From positions 1 to 24,267 of the forward strand of contig DJRT01000019.1 of the NCBI GenBank assembly GCA_002437905.1: a DNA stretch of 24,267 nucleotides, read 5' to 3'. A program made the position numbers and the translations under genes. This document shows, piece after piece, positions 7,702 to 14,618 of this stretch. Numbering within the stretch: the stretch's first letter is position 1; every line of letters starts with the position of its first letter. This DNA comes from Ruminococcaceae bacterium UBA6353. GTDB lineage: Bacteria; Bacillota; Clostridia; Oscillospirales; Acutalibacteraceae. Below the pieces are notes generated by a model. The model was not told the DNA's origin, made no database searches, and saw nothing but the letters and a program-made list of their open reading frames with translations.

Positions 7702-7722
7702 GTATAAGGAGGATATAGAACG

Positions 7723-8127
7723 ATGGATTACAATACCCGCCCCTTTTTCTACGGCACCGGCCGCCGGAAATCCTCTGTTGCTCGCGTACGCCTGTACCAG
7801 GGCACCGGCAAGGTGACCATCAACGGCCGTGACATCGACGATTATTTCGGCCTGGAGACCCTCAAGCTGATCGCCCGCCAGCCGCTGACGCTGACCGAGC
7901 TTGGCGACAAATTTGATATCGAGTGCCGCGTTGCCGGCGGCGGCGTGACCGGCCAGGCCGGCGCCATCCGCCACGGCATTGCCCGTGCCCTGCTGCAGTA
8001 TGACAGCGAGGGCCTGCGTCCGGCACTGAAGAAAGCCGGCTTCCTGACCCGCGATCCTCGTATGAAGGAGCGCAAGAAGTACGGCCTCAAAGCCGCCCGT
8101 CGCGCGCCGCAGTTCAGCAAGCGCTGA
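7723..8127 (+). CDS. rpsI: 30S ribosomal protein S9 (uS9)
   Basis: 134 aa, normal length. Small-subunit head protein whose C-terminal tail reaches the P site. Recognised by GTGRRKSSVARVRL near residues 10-23, the GGGVTGQAGAIRHGIARAL segment, and the C-terminal basic tail ending in SKR, which contacts P-site tRNA in characterised ribosomes. Preceded by AAGGAGG and co-transcribed with rplM. Confidence 0.97.
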   Translation: MDYNTRPFFYGTGRRKSSVARVRLYQGTGKVTINGRDIDDYFGLETLKLIARQPLTLTELGDKFDIECRVAGGGVTGQAGAIRHGIARALLQYDSEGLRPALKKAGFLTRDPRMKERKKYGLKAARRAPQFSKR

Positions 8128-8155
8128 TCACCCGCAGCTTTACTACACAAAGCAC

Positions 8156-8198
8156 GACCCTCCCGGAAAACAGGTGTTTTCCGGGAGGGTTTCTTTTT
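8156..8198 (+). terminator. Intrinsic terminator of rplM-rpsI
   Basis: A 15-bp perfect stem (8157-8171 with 8176-8190, loop AGGT) is followed by TTCTTTTT. It lies 29 bp after the rpsI stop codon and is a strong plus-strand terminator. Confidence 0.92.
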
Positions 8199-8321
8199 GC
8201 CGGATCCCCGGCACCAGCCGCGCGCCGCGGGCGCCTCCCGCATACGGATCAGCCTCGCGCGCGCGGACAAACGGGGGAGCGCCCCGCTGCCGAAAAGCCG
8301 GCGGTCTCCCACAATTCTGCC

Positions 8322-8378
8322 AAAATCCGCAAAAAAGGCCCCCGCACAGCTGTGCGGGGGCCTTTTTTGCGGATTTTT
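8322..8378. terminator. 56-bp perfect palindrome, bidirectional terminator
   Basis: Positions 8322-8377 are a perfect 28-bp inverted repeat with no spacer, centred at 8349/8350. It holds a GGCCCCCGCACAG core, six A on one side mirrored by six T on the other, and outer AAAATCCGC arms. It lies between convergent rpsI and the second AraC-type gene, 10 bp past the latter's stop, so it can end transcription from both sides. The stretch 8199-8321 shows nothing else. Confidence 0.88.
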
Positions 8379-8387
8379 ACTCTTTTT

Positions 8388-9467
8388 TCAAAACCGGCAG
8401 GCACTGCACAGGTCGCTGCAGTAATCCCCGATGTCTTGGTTTCCGGCGGCGGCACCGCTGCCGGCGCAGGGATCCACCGCACAGGGGTCGGCCGGCGGCA
8501 CAGCAGCGGATGGCGCCGGGCTGGGCGGCGCCGGCTCGGTGCGCGGCGCCTGCTGCTGGGCAAACACCGTGCGCGCAGCCGCCACGGTCTGCTGCTGCGG
8601 CGTCACATCATCATAGGCCAACGGCTTGCGGTAGGAAGCGGGCGTGCGACCGGTTACCCGGTGGAACGCCTTATAGAAATTGGTGCTGTTATTGAAACCG
8701 CAGGCGATCGCCACATCCGTCAGGCTCATATCGGTGGTGCGGATATACTCGATCGCGCGGCGGATGCGCTGGCCGACGATGTATTCCACCGGCGGCAGGC
8801 CGTTGATCTGTTTGAACATGGTGGAAAAATACGAGGTGCTGACATGGGCGATGGCCGCCAGCTCCGCCAGCCGGATCTCCCCATCCAGATGCTCCTCAAT
8901 ATAGGCCAGCACCTGGTTCATGTGCTCCAGATCACCGCTGCGCAGGGTGGGGGTGGCCGCGCCGGTATCAATGCAATCGTAGCTGCGGATGATCTGCGCC
9001 AGGATGGTCTGCAGCTTGATCTTGATCATCAGCTCATAGCAATCCTGCTGCTGCTGGCACTCCTGCCAGATCTCCCGGAACCACTGCGCCAGCAGGGGAG
9101 AGGCGGGGTTGCTGCGATCCAGCCGGCAGCGGAAATGCGGATTGCGCTGGAAAAACACCATCAGGAATTTGTAATCCATATCGTTGCCCAGGGCGTTCCA
9201 CAAAAACAGCGGATCCAAATGGATGACGATATGCTCCAGATGCTCATTGCGCAGCAGCAGATTGTGCTCATCGGTGGGAGCAAACAGAAAAATATCGCCG
9301 GGACGCATATCAAAATCCTCACCGTTCACCTGATAGGTGCCGGTGCCCCGCACCACGCAGGACATCTCCAGAAAGGCGTGGTGGTGCCGGTCAAAGCATT
9401 TCGGCCCATCAATCACATGGTACGCAACCCAGACCAGATGCTTCCCGTTCTTATTCTTCACATACAT
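8388..9467 (-). CDS. AraC-family regulator with a Cys-rich C-terminal tail
   Basis: 359 aa, longer than the usual ~280-300. Residues ~20-80 are a cupin-like sensor (RHHHAFLEMSCVVRGTGTY, then MRPGDIFLFAP). Around 180-280 is the two-HTH AraC DNA-binding domain, including IAHVSTSYFSTMFKQINGL and the GFNNSTNFYKAFHRVTG segment. After this comes a tail of about 80 residues rich in Ala, Pro and Gln, ending with five cysteines in the last 31 residues (spaced CAVDPC and CSDLCSAC). The tail is not part of the known family fold. GGAGG precedes the ATG by 9 nt. It stands alone between two terminators, so its target is not clear from context. Confidence 0.85.
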   Translation of the reverse strand: MYVKNKNGKHLVWVAYHVIDGPKCFDRHHHAFLEMSCVVRGTGTYQVNGEDFDMRPGDIFLFAPTDEHNLLLRNEHLEHIVIHLDPLFLWNALGNDMDYKFLMVFFQRNPHFRCRLDRSNPASPLLAQWFREIWQECQQQQDCYELMIKIKLQTILAQIIRSYDCIDTGAATPTLRSGDLEHMNQVLAYIEEHLDGEIRLAELAAIAHVSTSYFSTMFKQINGLPPVEYIVGQRIRRAIEYIRTTDMSLTDVAIACGFNNSTNFYKAFHRVTGRTPASYRKPLAYDDVTPQQQTVAAARTVFAQQQAPRTEPAPPSPAPSAAVPPADPCAVDPCAGSGAAAGNQDIGDYCSDLCSACRF

Positions 9468-9503
9468 GGCGGTTTCCTCCCGGCGCGGTTGTTCTTATGC
9501 CTT

Positions 9504-9532
9504 ATTAAAGCATAAAAAACGCCCGCTTTCAA
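9504..9532 (-). promoter_or_regulatory. Promoter of the AraC-type gene with Cys-rich tail
   Basis: On the minus strand TTGAAA (9532-9527), a 17-bp spacer and TTTAAT (9509-9504) each differ from consensus at one position. The gene begins at 9467, so the leader is about 30 nt. Confidence 0.8.
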
Positions 9533-9540
9533 CCCCTGAA

Positions 9541-9581
9541 AACGAAAAATTTCCCCCGGAGAACGGTTTCTCCGGGGGAAA
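9541..9581 (-). terminator. Intrinsic terminator of the dnaD-dnaI-pseudokinase operon
   Basis: A 14-bp perfect stem (9568-9581 with 9550-9563, loop ACCG on the minus strand) is followed on the minus strand by TTTTTCGTTTTC. It starts 7 bp beyond the stop codon of the PASTA pseudokinase gene and ends just before the promoter of the next gene. Confidence 0.9.
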
Positions 9582-9587
9582 GGAAGC

Positions 9588-11237
9588 TCAATCCAGCACG
9601 GTGTTGTCGTCATCCGCAGGGGCGGCAGCCTTTTCCACATTGCTGACCCGCAGGGTGATGGTATCGCCCTTGCGCTTGGTGGTGCCGGCCACGGGGTCGG
9701 TGCTGTCCACCAGCCCCTTATCGTACTGGGAGGCCTGCAGCATGGCGGTCTCCACACGGAAGCCGAGCGCCTCCAGATACAGCTTGGCGTGCTCCTGCTT
9801 CCAGCCGGCCACATCCGGCACGGCAACCTCGTCATTCTCGCCGCAGCTGACGATCACGGTGATGGCCGTGCCCTTGGGGGCGCTGGTGCCGGCCTCCGGC
9901 TGCTGGGAGATGATGGTGCCGGCCGCCTTCTTGCTGTACTGCATATACTGCAGGGTGATGGTCATGTCGCCGTCCAGCTTGCTGTCCCGCACATCGTAGT
10001 AGCTCTTATCCACCAGCTTGGGCACCGCATACTGCACCGCCTTTTTCTCGGTGGTCGTGGTGGTGGAGATCACCGGCAGGGTGACCGGCGTGCTGGCCGG
10101 GTCATCTTTTTCGGTATTGCGGCCGCGCAGCAGCAGCAGCGCCGCAGCCCCCACCAGCACCACCGCTGCCAGCACACAGGCCAGCACGATCAGCAGCGTG
10201 CGCCCACGCGCCGGCTTGCCGCTGTCCGCCGGCGCATCCTGCATATCCTCCTGTGCCTCATCCACCAGGGCAGAAACATGCGGCTCCAGGCCAAGCTGAT
10301 CCCGCAGGCCGGCCATAGAGGCCGTGCGCTGTGCCGGATCCACCTGCAGGGCGTTGAACAGCGCCACGCACACCGGCTGGGTCAGCTCCTCGGCAATCTC
10401 GGCCGACATAAACAGGTCGTCGGAGTTCTTCGCCCGCTTATTGCCGGCCGGCGGCGTATTGCCGGTAACGGCGTAGAAGATCGTTGCCGCCATGCCGTAC
10501 ACATCGGTGGCGTCACTCAGCGCCGCCGTGCCGGACAGATCATACTGCTCCGGAGCAGCAAAGCCGTCCGCCAGCTCCGGCTTGAGATCCCCGCCGGCGC
10601 AGCGCGCCGCCGGGATGGCAAAGGCACGCAGGTGTGCCCGCCCGTCAGAACCGATCAGGATGGTATCCGGGGAGATGGCCAGGTGCCGGATGCCCGCGCT
10701 GTGCAGCTGCGAAACACAGGACATCAGCGACATGAACAGCGGGCGCGCCTCGCTCCAGTGCAGGCGGCCGCCGGCCTGCCGCAGCTTTTTGCTCAGGGTG
10801 GCGCCGGCGCAGTAATCGGACACCGCGTAGGCCGTACCGTTTTCGTCAAAGATATCGTACACCGGGATCATGCCGGGCACATCCTTGGCGCGTGCCAGCG
10901 CACGCATCACCCCGCGGAAATCGCCGGCGTACTCCGCAAAGGGGCGCTCGCAGCCGCCCAGCGGCTGCACGCGGCCGTCGGCGGCGCGCTCACACAGGGT
11001 GCTGGGGTAGAATTCCTGGATCAGGCACGGCTCCTTCAGCAGCCGGTCATAGCCGATATACAGCACGCTATCGCTGCCCTCGCCCATGCAGCGCCCCACA
11101 ATGTAGTGGTCCTGCAGCACCGTGGCGATCGCCAGGCAGTGGCCGGGGTTGCTGTCCTCTGCGGAAAAGCCGCAGATGCTGCACCGGTCGCTGCCCTCCG
11201 GCAGCGGGTTCATGCAGCCCATACACAGTTTTGCCAT
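9588..11237 (-). CDS. Membrane-anchored pseudokinase with zinc ribbon and PASTA domains
   Basis: 549 aa. Domains: a four-Cys zinc ribbon (Cys5, 8, 19, 22), a Ser/Thr-kinase-like domain (about 45-315), a transmembrane helix (347-370), a Thr-rich linker and two PASTA domains (about 405-470 and 472-535). The kinase core has lost its key residues: the VAIK lysine is Gln74, the HRD triad reads HLA (185-187) and DFG reads AFA (205-207), while the APE segment (GFAAPEQY) remains. Phosphotransfer is therefore unlikely; a scaffold or wall-fragment sensor is an inference from the PASTA domains. The ATG at 11237 has AGGAGG 9 nt upstream. It is last in an operon with dnaI- and dnaD-like genes. Confidence 0.88.
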   Translation of the reverse strand: MAKLCMGCMNPLPEGSDRCSICGFSAEDSNPGHCLAIATVLQDHYIVGRCMGEGSDSVLYIGYDRLLKEPCLIQEFYPSTLCERAADGRVQPLGGCERPFAEYAGDFRGVMRALARAKDVPGMIPVYDIFDENGTAYAVSDYCAGATLSKKLRQAGGRLHWSEARPLFMSLMSCVSQLHSAGIRHLAISPDTILIGSDGRAHLRAFAIPAARCAGGDLKPELADGFAAPEQYDLSGTAALSDATDVYGMAATIFYAVTGNTPPAGNKRAKNSDDLFMSAEIAEELTQPVCVALFNALQVDPAQRTASMAGLRDQLGLEPHVSALVDEAQEDMQDAPADSGKPARGRTLLIVLACVLAAVVLVGAAALLLLRGRNTEKDDPASTPVTLPVISTTTTTEKKAVQYAVPKLVDKSYYDVRDSKLDGDMTITLQYMQYSKKAAGTIISQQPEAGTSAPKGTAITVIVSCGENDEVAVPDVAGWKQEHAKLYLEALGFRVETAMLQASQYDKGLVDSTDPVAGTTKRKGDTITLRVSNVEKAAAPADDDNTVLD

Positions 11238-11260
11238 GTAACATAGCCTCCTATTGTTCT

Positions 11261-11281
11261 GTATTGCGTATTGCGTATTGC
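11261..11281 (-). repeat. Three tandem copies of a 7-bp unit
   Basis: GTATTGC occurs three times without interruption in the 85-bp gap between the dnaI-like gene and the pseudokinase gene, just upstream of its ribosome-binding site. Copy number could vary by slippage and alter the 5' untranslated region. Confidence 0.8.
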
Positions 11282-11322
11282 ACACAGGCACGGCTTACGG
11301 CCGCACCGGTCAGACAAAGAAA

Positions 11323-12306
11323 TCAGCGCATTGCCCGCTGGCGCAGAAGGAGGCGAATATCCCGCCCCGTGCACATCAGCGGCTGGAAGCCGCCAAGGAT
11401 GCGGCTGGCAATTTGCTCTCCGTAGCGCTCCTTGATCGCGCCAAAGCCCAGATTGGTGCTGATCACCGTCGGCCGCCCGCTCAGCAGGCGGTCATTGATC
11501 AGGGTATAGATGCAGGCGCGGTAGAACGGGCTGTCAAACTCCATGCCCAGATCATCCAGCACCAGCAGATCGCAGGCGGTCAGCTGCGCGGTGCTATCCC
11601 CCTCTGCACGGCCGAAGTGCTCACTTTCCATGCGGCGCAGCAGCGGCTGCATAGAGCCATACACCACCCCGTACCCCTGTTCGGTCACGGTGCGGGCAAT
11701 GGCCAGTGCCAGGTGGGTTTTGCCGGTGCCGGTGGCGCCCTGCAGCAGCAGGCTGTCGGCCTGCGGGGTGAACTGCTGGGCATAGCTTCGGCAATAGGCG
11801 ATAATATCCAGCATCCGCTGACGGGGGGAGACCCCCAGCTTAGGATCCGGTGTACTGTCATACAGGGTGGGGTCCATCTCATCAAAGCTCGCCAGCTTCA
11901 TGGCTGAAAGAGAGGAAAGCCGCTTGCAGGCCTCCTCCTGCAGCAGCCGGCGGTAGCAATCGCACATCCGGCCGTCCGCATAGCCGGTATCCCGGCACTT
12001 CGGACAGGTATACTGCGGTTCAAAATTGTTTTCTGAATACCCAAGGGCGTGCAGCCGGTCAGCCAGCTGCCGCTGCAGCGCCAGATTGCGCTGCTGCACG
12101 GCATGCAGCGCGGCCGCATCGCCGCCGTCCAGAATAACCCGCGTGATTTGCGGCAACGCTTCGGCAACCTGCACTTCGATCTCGCGCAGAGTGGGGTCCT
12201 GTGCCGTCAGCTTCGCCCGCAGAGCCGCTGCCCTGGTATCGGCATCGCTGCGGCGCTGCTCCAGCCGCTCCTGCGCGGCGCGGATCACCTGTGGATCATA
12301 GGCCAT
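11323..12306 (-). CDS. dnaI: DnaI/DnaC-like ATPase, replicative helicase loader
   Basis: 327 aa. An AAA+ ATPase that loads the replicative helicase, or an IstB-like homologue. The N-terminal half is helical and ends in a zinc-binding cluster, CPKC...CDC (Cys101, 104, 115, 117), typical of the DnaI type. Walker A GATGTGKT is at 190-197 and Walker B LLVLDDLG at 247-254. No transposase lies nearby, which argues against IstB. The ATG has AAGGAGG 7 nt upstream and sits 12 bp after the DnaD-like gene, a pairing known from Firmicutes primosome loci. Confidence 0.87.
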   Translation of the reverse strand: MAYDPQVIRAAQERLEQRRSDADTRAAALRAKLTAQDPTLREIEVQVAEALPQITRVILDGGDAAALHAVQQRNLALQRQLADRLHALGYSENNFEPQYTCPKCRDTGYADGRMCDCYRRLLQEEACKRLSSLSAMKLASFDEMDPTLYDSTPDPKLGVSPRQRMLDIIAYCRSYAQQFTPQADSLLLQGATGTGKTHLALAIARTVTEQGYGVVYGSMQPLLRRMESEHFGRAEGDSTAQLTACDLLVLDDLGMEFDSPFYRACIYTLINDRLLSGRPTVISTNLGFGAIKERYGEQIASRILGGFQPLMCTGRDIRLLLRQRAMR

Positions 12307-12318
12307 GCTGTCCCCTCC

Positions 12319-13281
12319 TTAGTGGCTTTTAGAGAAAGCGGGGCGGTAGCGTAAGGTTTCCGCCTCGAAGCTTTCAATATCCAGGCTGCTCTGCTCCGGG
12401 TTGGTGGCAGCCGCACCCTTTTTCTTTTTCGGCTGGTCGGCGGAAATTTTCTCCGGGGTGTCGATCCCCTCCGCCTGCCAGCGCTCCAATATCCTATCCA
12501 TGTAGGCCGGCGCGAATTTGCCGGTGTTTTCCGCCGTGATGGCGGCGGCACGCTGCAGCATAGCCTCGCTGAACTGCCAGCGGTTGAGCCACTTTTCCGC
12601 CAGCTGTGCCTGCGCCGCCGTCAGCGGCCGCGGCAGCTGCAGCAGCCCCTCCACCTGCCGGGCGGCCGCACGGCAGCGCTCCAGCTCATGGATGTGCTCA
12701 TCCACCGCCGCCAGCGTGGTCAGATCGCGGTCGGCCCATTCCAGCGCCAGCCGCTCGATGTACCGCATATTGGCCTTGCCAATAGAAACGCAATAGGCGA
12801 TCTCGGTCAGAATGACTTCCATAGGCAGTCCTACGGTATCCAGCAGATACAGCAGTGTTGCAGTATCGCCGTGGCCGATCGGCTTGCCCAGCCGGGCAGA
12901 CGCCTCCTGCGCCAGCACGCCGAATTCCGGGTGCTGCCGCTGATAGGCCAGCACCTCGGTCAGCTGCGGCTTGACGGCCGCAGGGCGGGCCAGCGGCGGC
13001 CGGGCGGCCGGCACGCTGTCCGCCGCCGGTGCAGACGCCGCATCGGCCGGCAGCAGCAGCCCCTGCTCCTCCCAAAAGCGGCGGCAGCCCTCACACTCCT
13101 CCACCGGCAGCGACAGCGCCTGCGCACAGGCGGCAGCATCCCAGCACAGCTTGTGGGCGGAAAGCCACAGCAGCACCTGCAGCTGCTCACGGCCGGCCAG
13201 CGCCAGGCATCCGCCGGCAGCGCCGGACGGCAGCACCAGCGGATCGGTCATACCGGAAGGCGACCACACATACCCTGCCAC
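12319..13281 (-). CDS. DnaD/DnaB-domain replication protein
   Basis: 320 aa. Probable primosome component that remodels DNA and assists helicase loading. An N-terminal ~75-residue region fits a winged-helix domain. A low-complexity Ala/Pro linker follows, then two helical DnaB_2-type repeats. The second has the family-typical NTGKFAPAYMDRIL and ends in a W-x-x-x-GI-type segment. The C-terminus is Lys-rich, then acidic. The start is a GTG at 13281 with a GGGGGGA site a few bases upstream; an in-frame ATG at 13251 has no such site. It begins the operon leading to the helicase loader and the pseudokinase. Confidence 0.8.
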   Translation of the reverse strand: MAGYVWSPSGMTDPLVLPSGAAGGCLALAGREQLQVLLWLSAHKLCWDAAACAQALSLPVEECEGCRRFWEEQGLLLPADAASAPAADSVPAARPPLARPAAVKPQLTEVLAYQRQHPEFGVLAQEASARLGKPIGHGDTATLLYLLDTVGLPMEVILTEIAYCVSIGKANMRYIERLALEWADRDLTTLAAVDEHIHELERCRAAARQVEGLLQLPRPLTAAQAQLAEKWLNRWQFSEAMLQRAAAITAENTGKFAPAYMDRILERWQAEGIDTPEKISADQPKKKKGAAATNPEQSSLDIESFEAETLRYRPAFSKSH

Positions 13282-13339
13282 AAGCTATCCCCCCATTCAG
13301 CCTTTCTGCGGCACAGCGGCCACATCGTATCATCAAGTA

Positions 13340-13368
13340 AGTGTAGCATATTTTGCCCGCCCATTCAA
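13340..13368 (-). promoter_or_regulatory. Promoter of the dnaD-dnaI-pseudokinase operon
   Basis: On the minus strand TTGAAT (13368-13363), a 17-bp spacer and TACACT (13345-13340) form a moderate sigma-A promoter about 60 bp upstream of the GTG start. It is divergent from the thiT promoter, 50 bp away. Confidence 0.65.
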
Positions 13369-13417
13369 GAGCAAAACGAAAAAAGGCGCACAAACGGGAG
13401 AAAAACCGTCCAGGCTC

Positions 13418-13446
13418 TTGACAAGCGGCGCAAAAGGGTGTATGCT
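13418..13446 (+). promoter_or_regulatory. Promoter of the TPP riboswitch/thiT transcript
   Basis: TTGACA (13418-13423), a 17-bp spacer and TATGCT (13441-13446). The start should lie near 13453, about 20 nt before the aptamer. Confidence 0.8.
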
Positions 13447-13472
13447 GTCGACAAATGGAATAAGGAACAAAC

Positions 13473-13555
13473 AAGGGGTGCTGGCGTACGCCGGCTGAGA
13501 GAGCTGCACAGCTCAACTCTTTTACCTGATCCGGGTAATGCCGGCGGAGGGATGG
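13473..13555 (+). ncRNA. TPP (THI-box) riboswitch
   Basis: The aptamer is recognised by GGGGTGCTGG at its 5' side, the conserved CTGAGAG (13495-13501), and the ACCTGATCCGGGTAATGCC segment (13524-13542) closing with GGCGGAGGGA. The stem formed by GGAGGGA with the 5' end is in the usual place. A terminator follows, so thiamine pyrophosphate should switch transcription off. Confidence 0.95.
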
Positions 13556-13592
13556 TTTTTTCAGGCAGGGTCTTACACCCTGCGCCGTATAT

Positions 13593-13626
13593 CCTCTGCC
13601 GATGCCGGCAGGGGCTTTTTGTTTGC
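13593..13626 (+). terminator. Expression-platform terminator of the TPP riboswitch
   Basis: CCTCTGCCG pairs with CGGCAGGGG (one G-U pair) and is followed by CTTTTTGTTT. It lies between aptamer and gene, with another small hairpin (GCAGGGT/ACCCTGC, 13565-13583) in between that may take part in the switch. Confidence 0.85.
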
Positions 13627-13645
13627 CCGGAAAAGAGGAAAAGCC

Positions 13646-14452
13646 ATGAAGAAAAACAATCAAGTGCTACGGCTGGTAGAGAGCGCTCTGCTGCTGGCCA
13701 TGGCAACCGTCCTGAGCATGTTCCCACTGGCGTCGCTGCCCTATGGCGGCAGCATCACCGCCTGCAGCGCCCTGCCGATCCTGCTGATCGCCTACCGCCA
13801 CGGTACGGTGTGGGGGCTGTTCTCGGCCGCGGCGTATGCGCTGCTGCAGCTTCTGCTGGGGATGAACAACCTTTCCTACTTCACCACCGCCATATCCGTG
13901 GTGGTGGTCATCCTGCTGGATTACATTGTGCCGTTCGTCTGCATGGGGCTTGGCGGTGTATTCCGCAAGGGCCGCCCGCAGGGGCAGGCGCTGGTGATGG
14001 GCGCGGTGCTGTGCGGCGTGCTGCGGTACATCTGCCATGTCATCTCCGGCTGCACCGTGTGGGCCGGCCTGTCCATCCCCGACCAGGCGGCGCTGCTGTA
14101 TTCGCTGGCGTACAATGCCACCTATATGGTGCCGGAGACCCTGGTCACTGTGCTGGGCGCCTGGTATCTTTCCCGTGTGCTGGATGTGCGCGGCGATCGG
14201 CCGACCCGTGCGGCAACGCCCGCCGGGCAGCGCCCGGTGGTCTCGCTGGTGGCGGCCGGCGTGCTGACAGCCGCCGGCATCGCCGATGTGGTGCTGGTGT
14301 TCCTGCACCTGCAGAACGGAGATACCGGCGAATTTGACATCACCGGCATCGCGCAGGCAAACTGGGCGCTGATCGGCGGCATCACGCTGGCGGCAGTCGC
14401 CGCAGCCGTTGTGCTGACCCTGATCGGCCGCAGCCGCAAAAAAGCGGCCTGA
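13646..14452 (+). CDS. thiT: Energy-coupled thiamine transporter S component, ThiT
   Basis: 268 aa. Membrane protein that captures thiamine and works with a shared ECF energy module encoded elsewhere. ThiT-type signatures include GGSIT near residues 34-38, the YRHGTVWGL loop, CHVISGCTVWAG, and the YNATYMVPE stretch that forms part of the thiamine pocket in known structures. Known ThiT proteins are about 180-200 aa. Here about 70 extra residues after the core carry two further hydrophobic helices and a basic end (RSRKKAA). The ATG at 13646 has AGAGGAA upstream. The TPP riboswitch directly upstream supports thiamine as substrate. Confidence 0.9.
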   Translation: MKKNNQVLRLVESALLLAMATVLSMFPLASLPYGGSITACSALPILLIAYRHGTVWGLFSAAAYALLQLLLGMNNLSYFTTAISVVVVILLDYIVPFVCMGLGGVFRKGRPQGQALVMGAVLCGVLRYICHVISGCTVWAGLSIPDQAALLYSLAYNATYMVPETLVTVLGAWYLSRVLDVRGDRPTRAATPAGQRPVVSLVAAGVLTAAGIADVVLVFLHLQNGDTGEFDITGIAQANWALIGGITLAAVAAAVVLTLIGRSRKKAA

Positions 14453-14498
14453 CATTCCTTTTTGATCCCCTCTTGACCCCTTTTTATCCCTTGCAAAG

Positions 14499-14540
14499 CC
14501 GGCGGCCGGACACATCTGTGTCCGGCCGCCGGTCTTTTCT
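14499..14540 (+). terminator. Intrinsic terminator of thiT
   Basis: A 16-bp perfect stem (14499-14514 with 14517-14532) with a very short loop is followed by TCTTTTCT. It separates thiT from the glycosidase gene. Confidence 0.85.
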
Positions 14541-14553
14541 GTCCCCACCGGCG

Positions 14554-14582
14554 TTGACGGGGGAGAGACAGCATGGTATAAT
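14554..14582 (+). promoter_or_regulatory. Promoter of the GH37 gene
   Basis: TTGACG (14554-14559), a 17-bp spacer and a perfect TATAAT (14577-14582) form a strong sigma-A promoter 37 bp upstream of the start codon. No operator is evident. Confidence 0.88.
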
Positions 14583-14618
14583 GAGGAAAATTCACCCCCG
14601 GAAGGAGACTCTGTACAA

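Noticed and set aside
9789..11246. Long open frame on the plus strand opposite the pseudokinase
   Set aside because: A shadow caused by high G+C codon usage of the minus-strand gene; His/Arg/Gln-rich translation without domains or a ribosome-binding site.
11323..12306. IstB-type transposition helper as identity of the DnaI-like gene
   Set aside because: No transposase or terminal repeats nearby. The Cys cluster and the DnaD-like neighbour fit a replication helicase loader.
12688..14337. 549-codon plus-strand frame spanning the DnaD gene antisense, the TPP riboswitch and part of thiT
   Set aside because: It crosses an RNA element and two real genes in other frames, with low-complexity translation.
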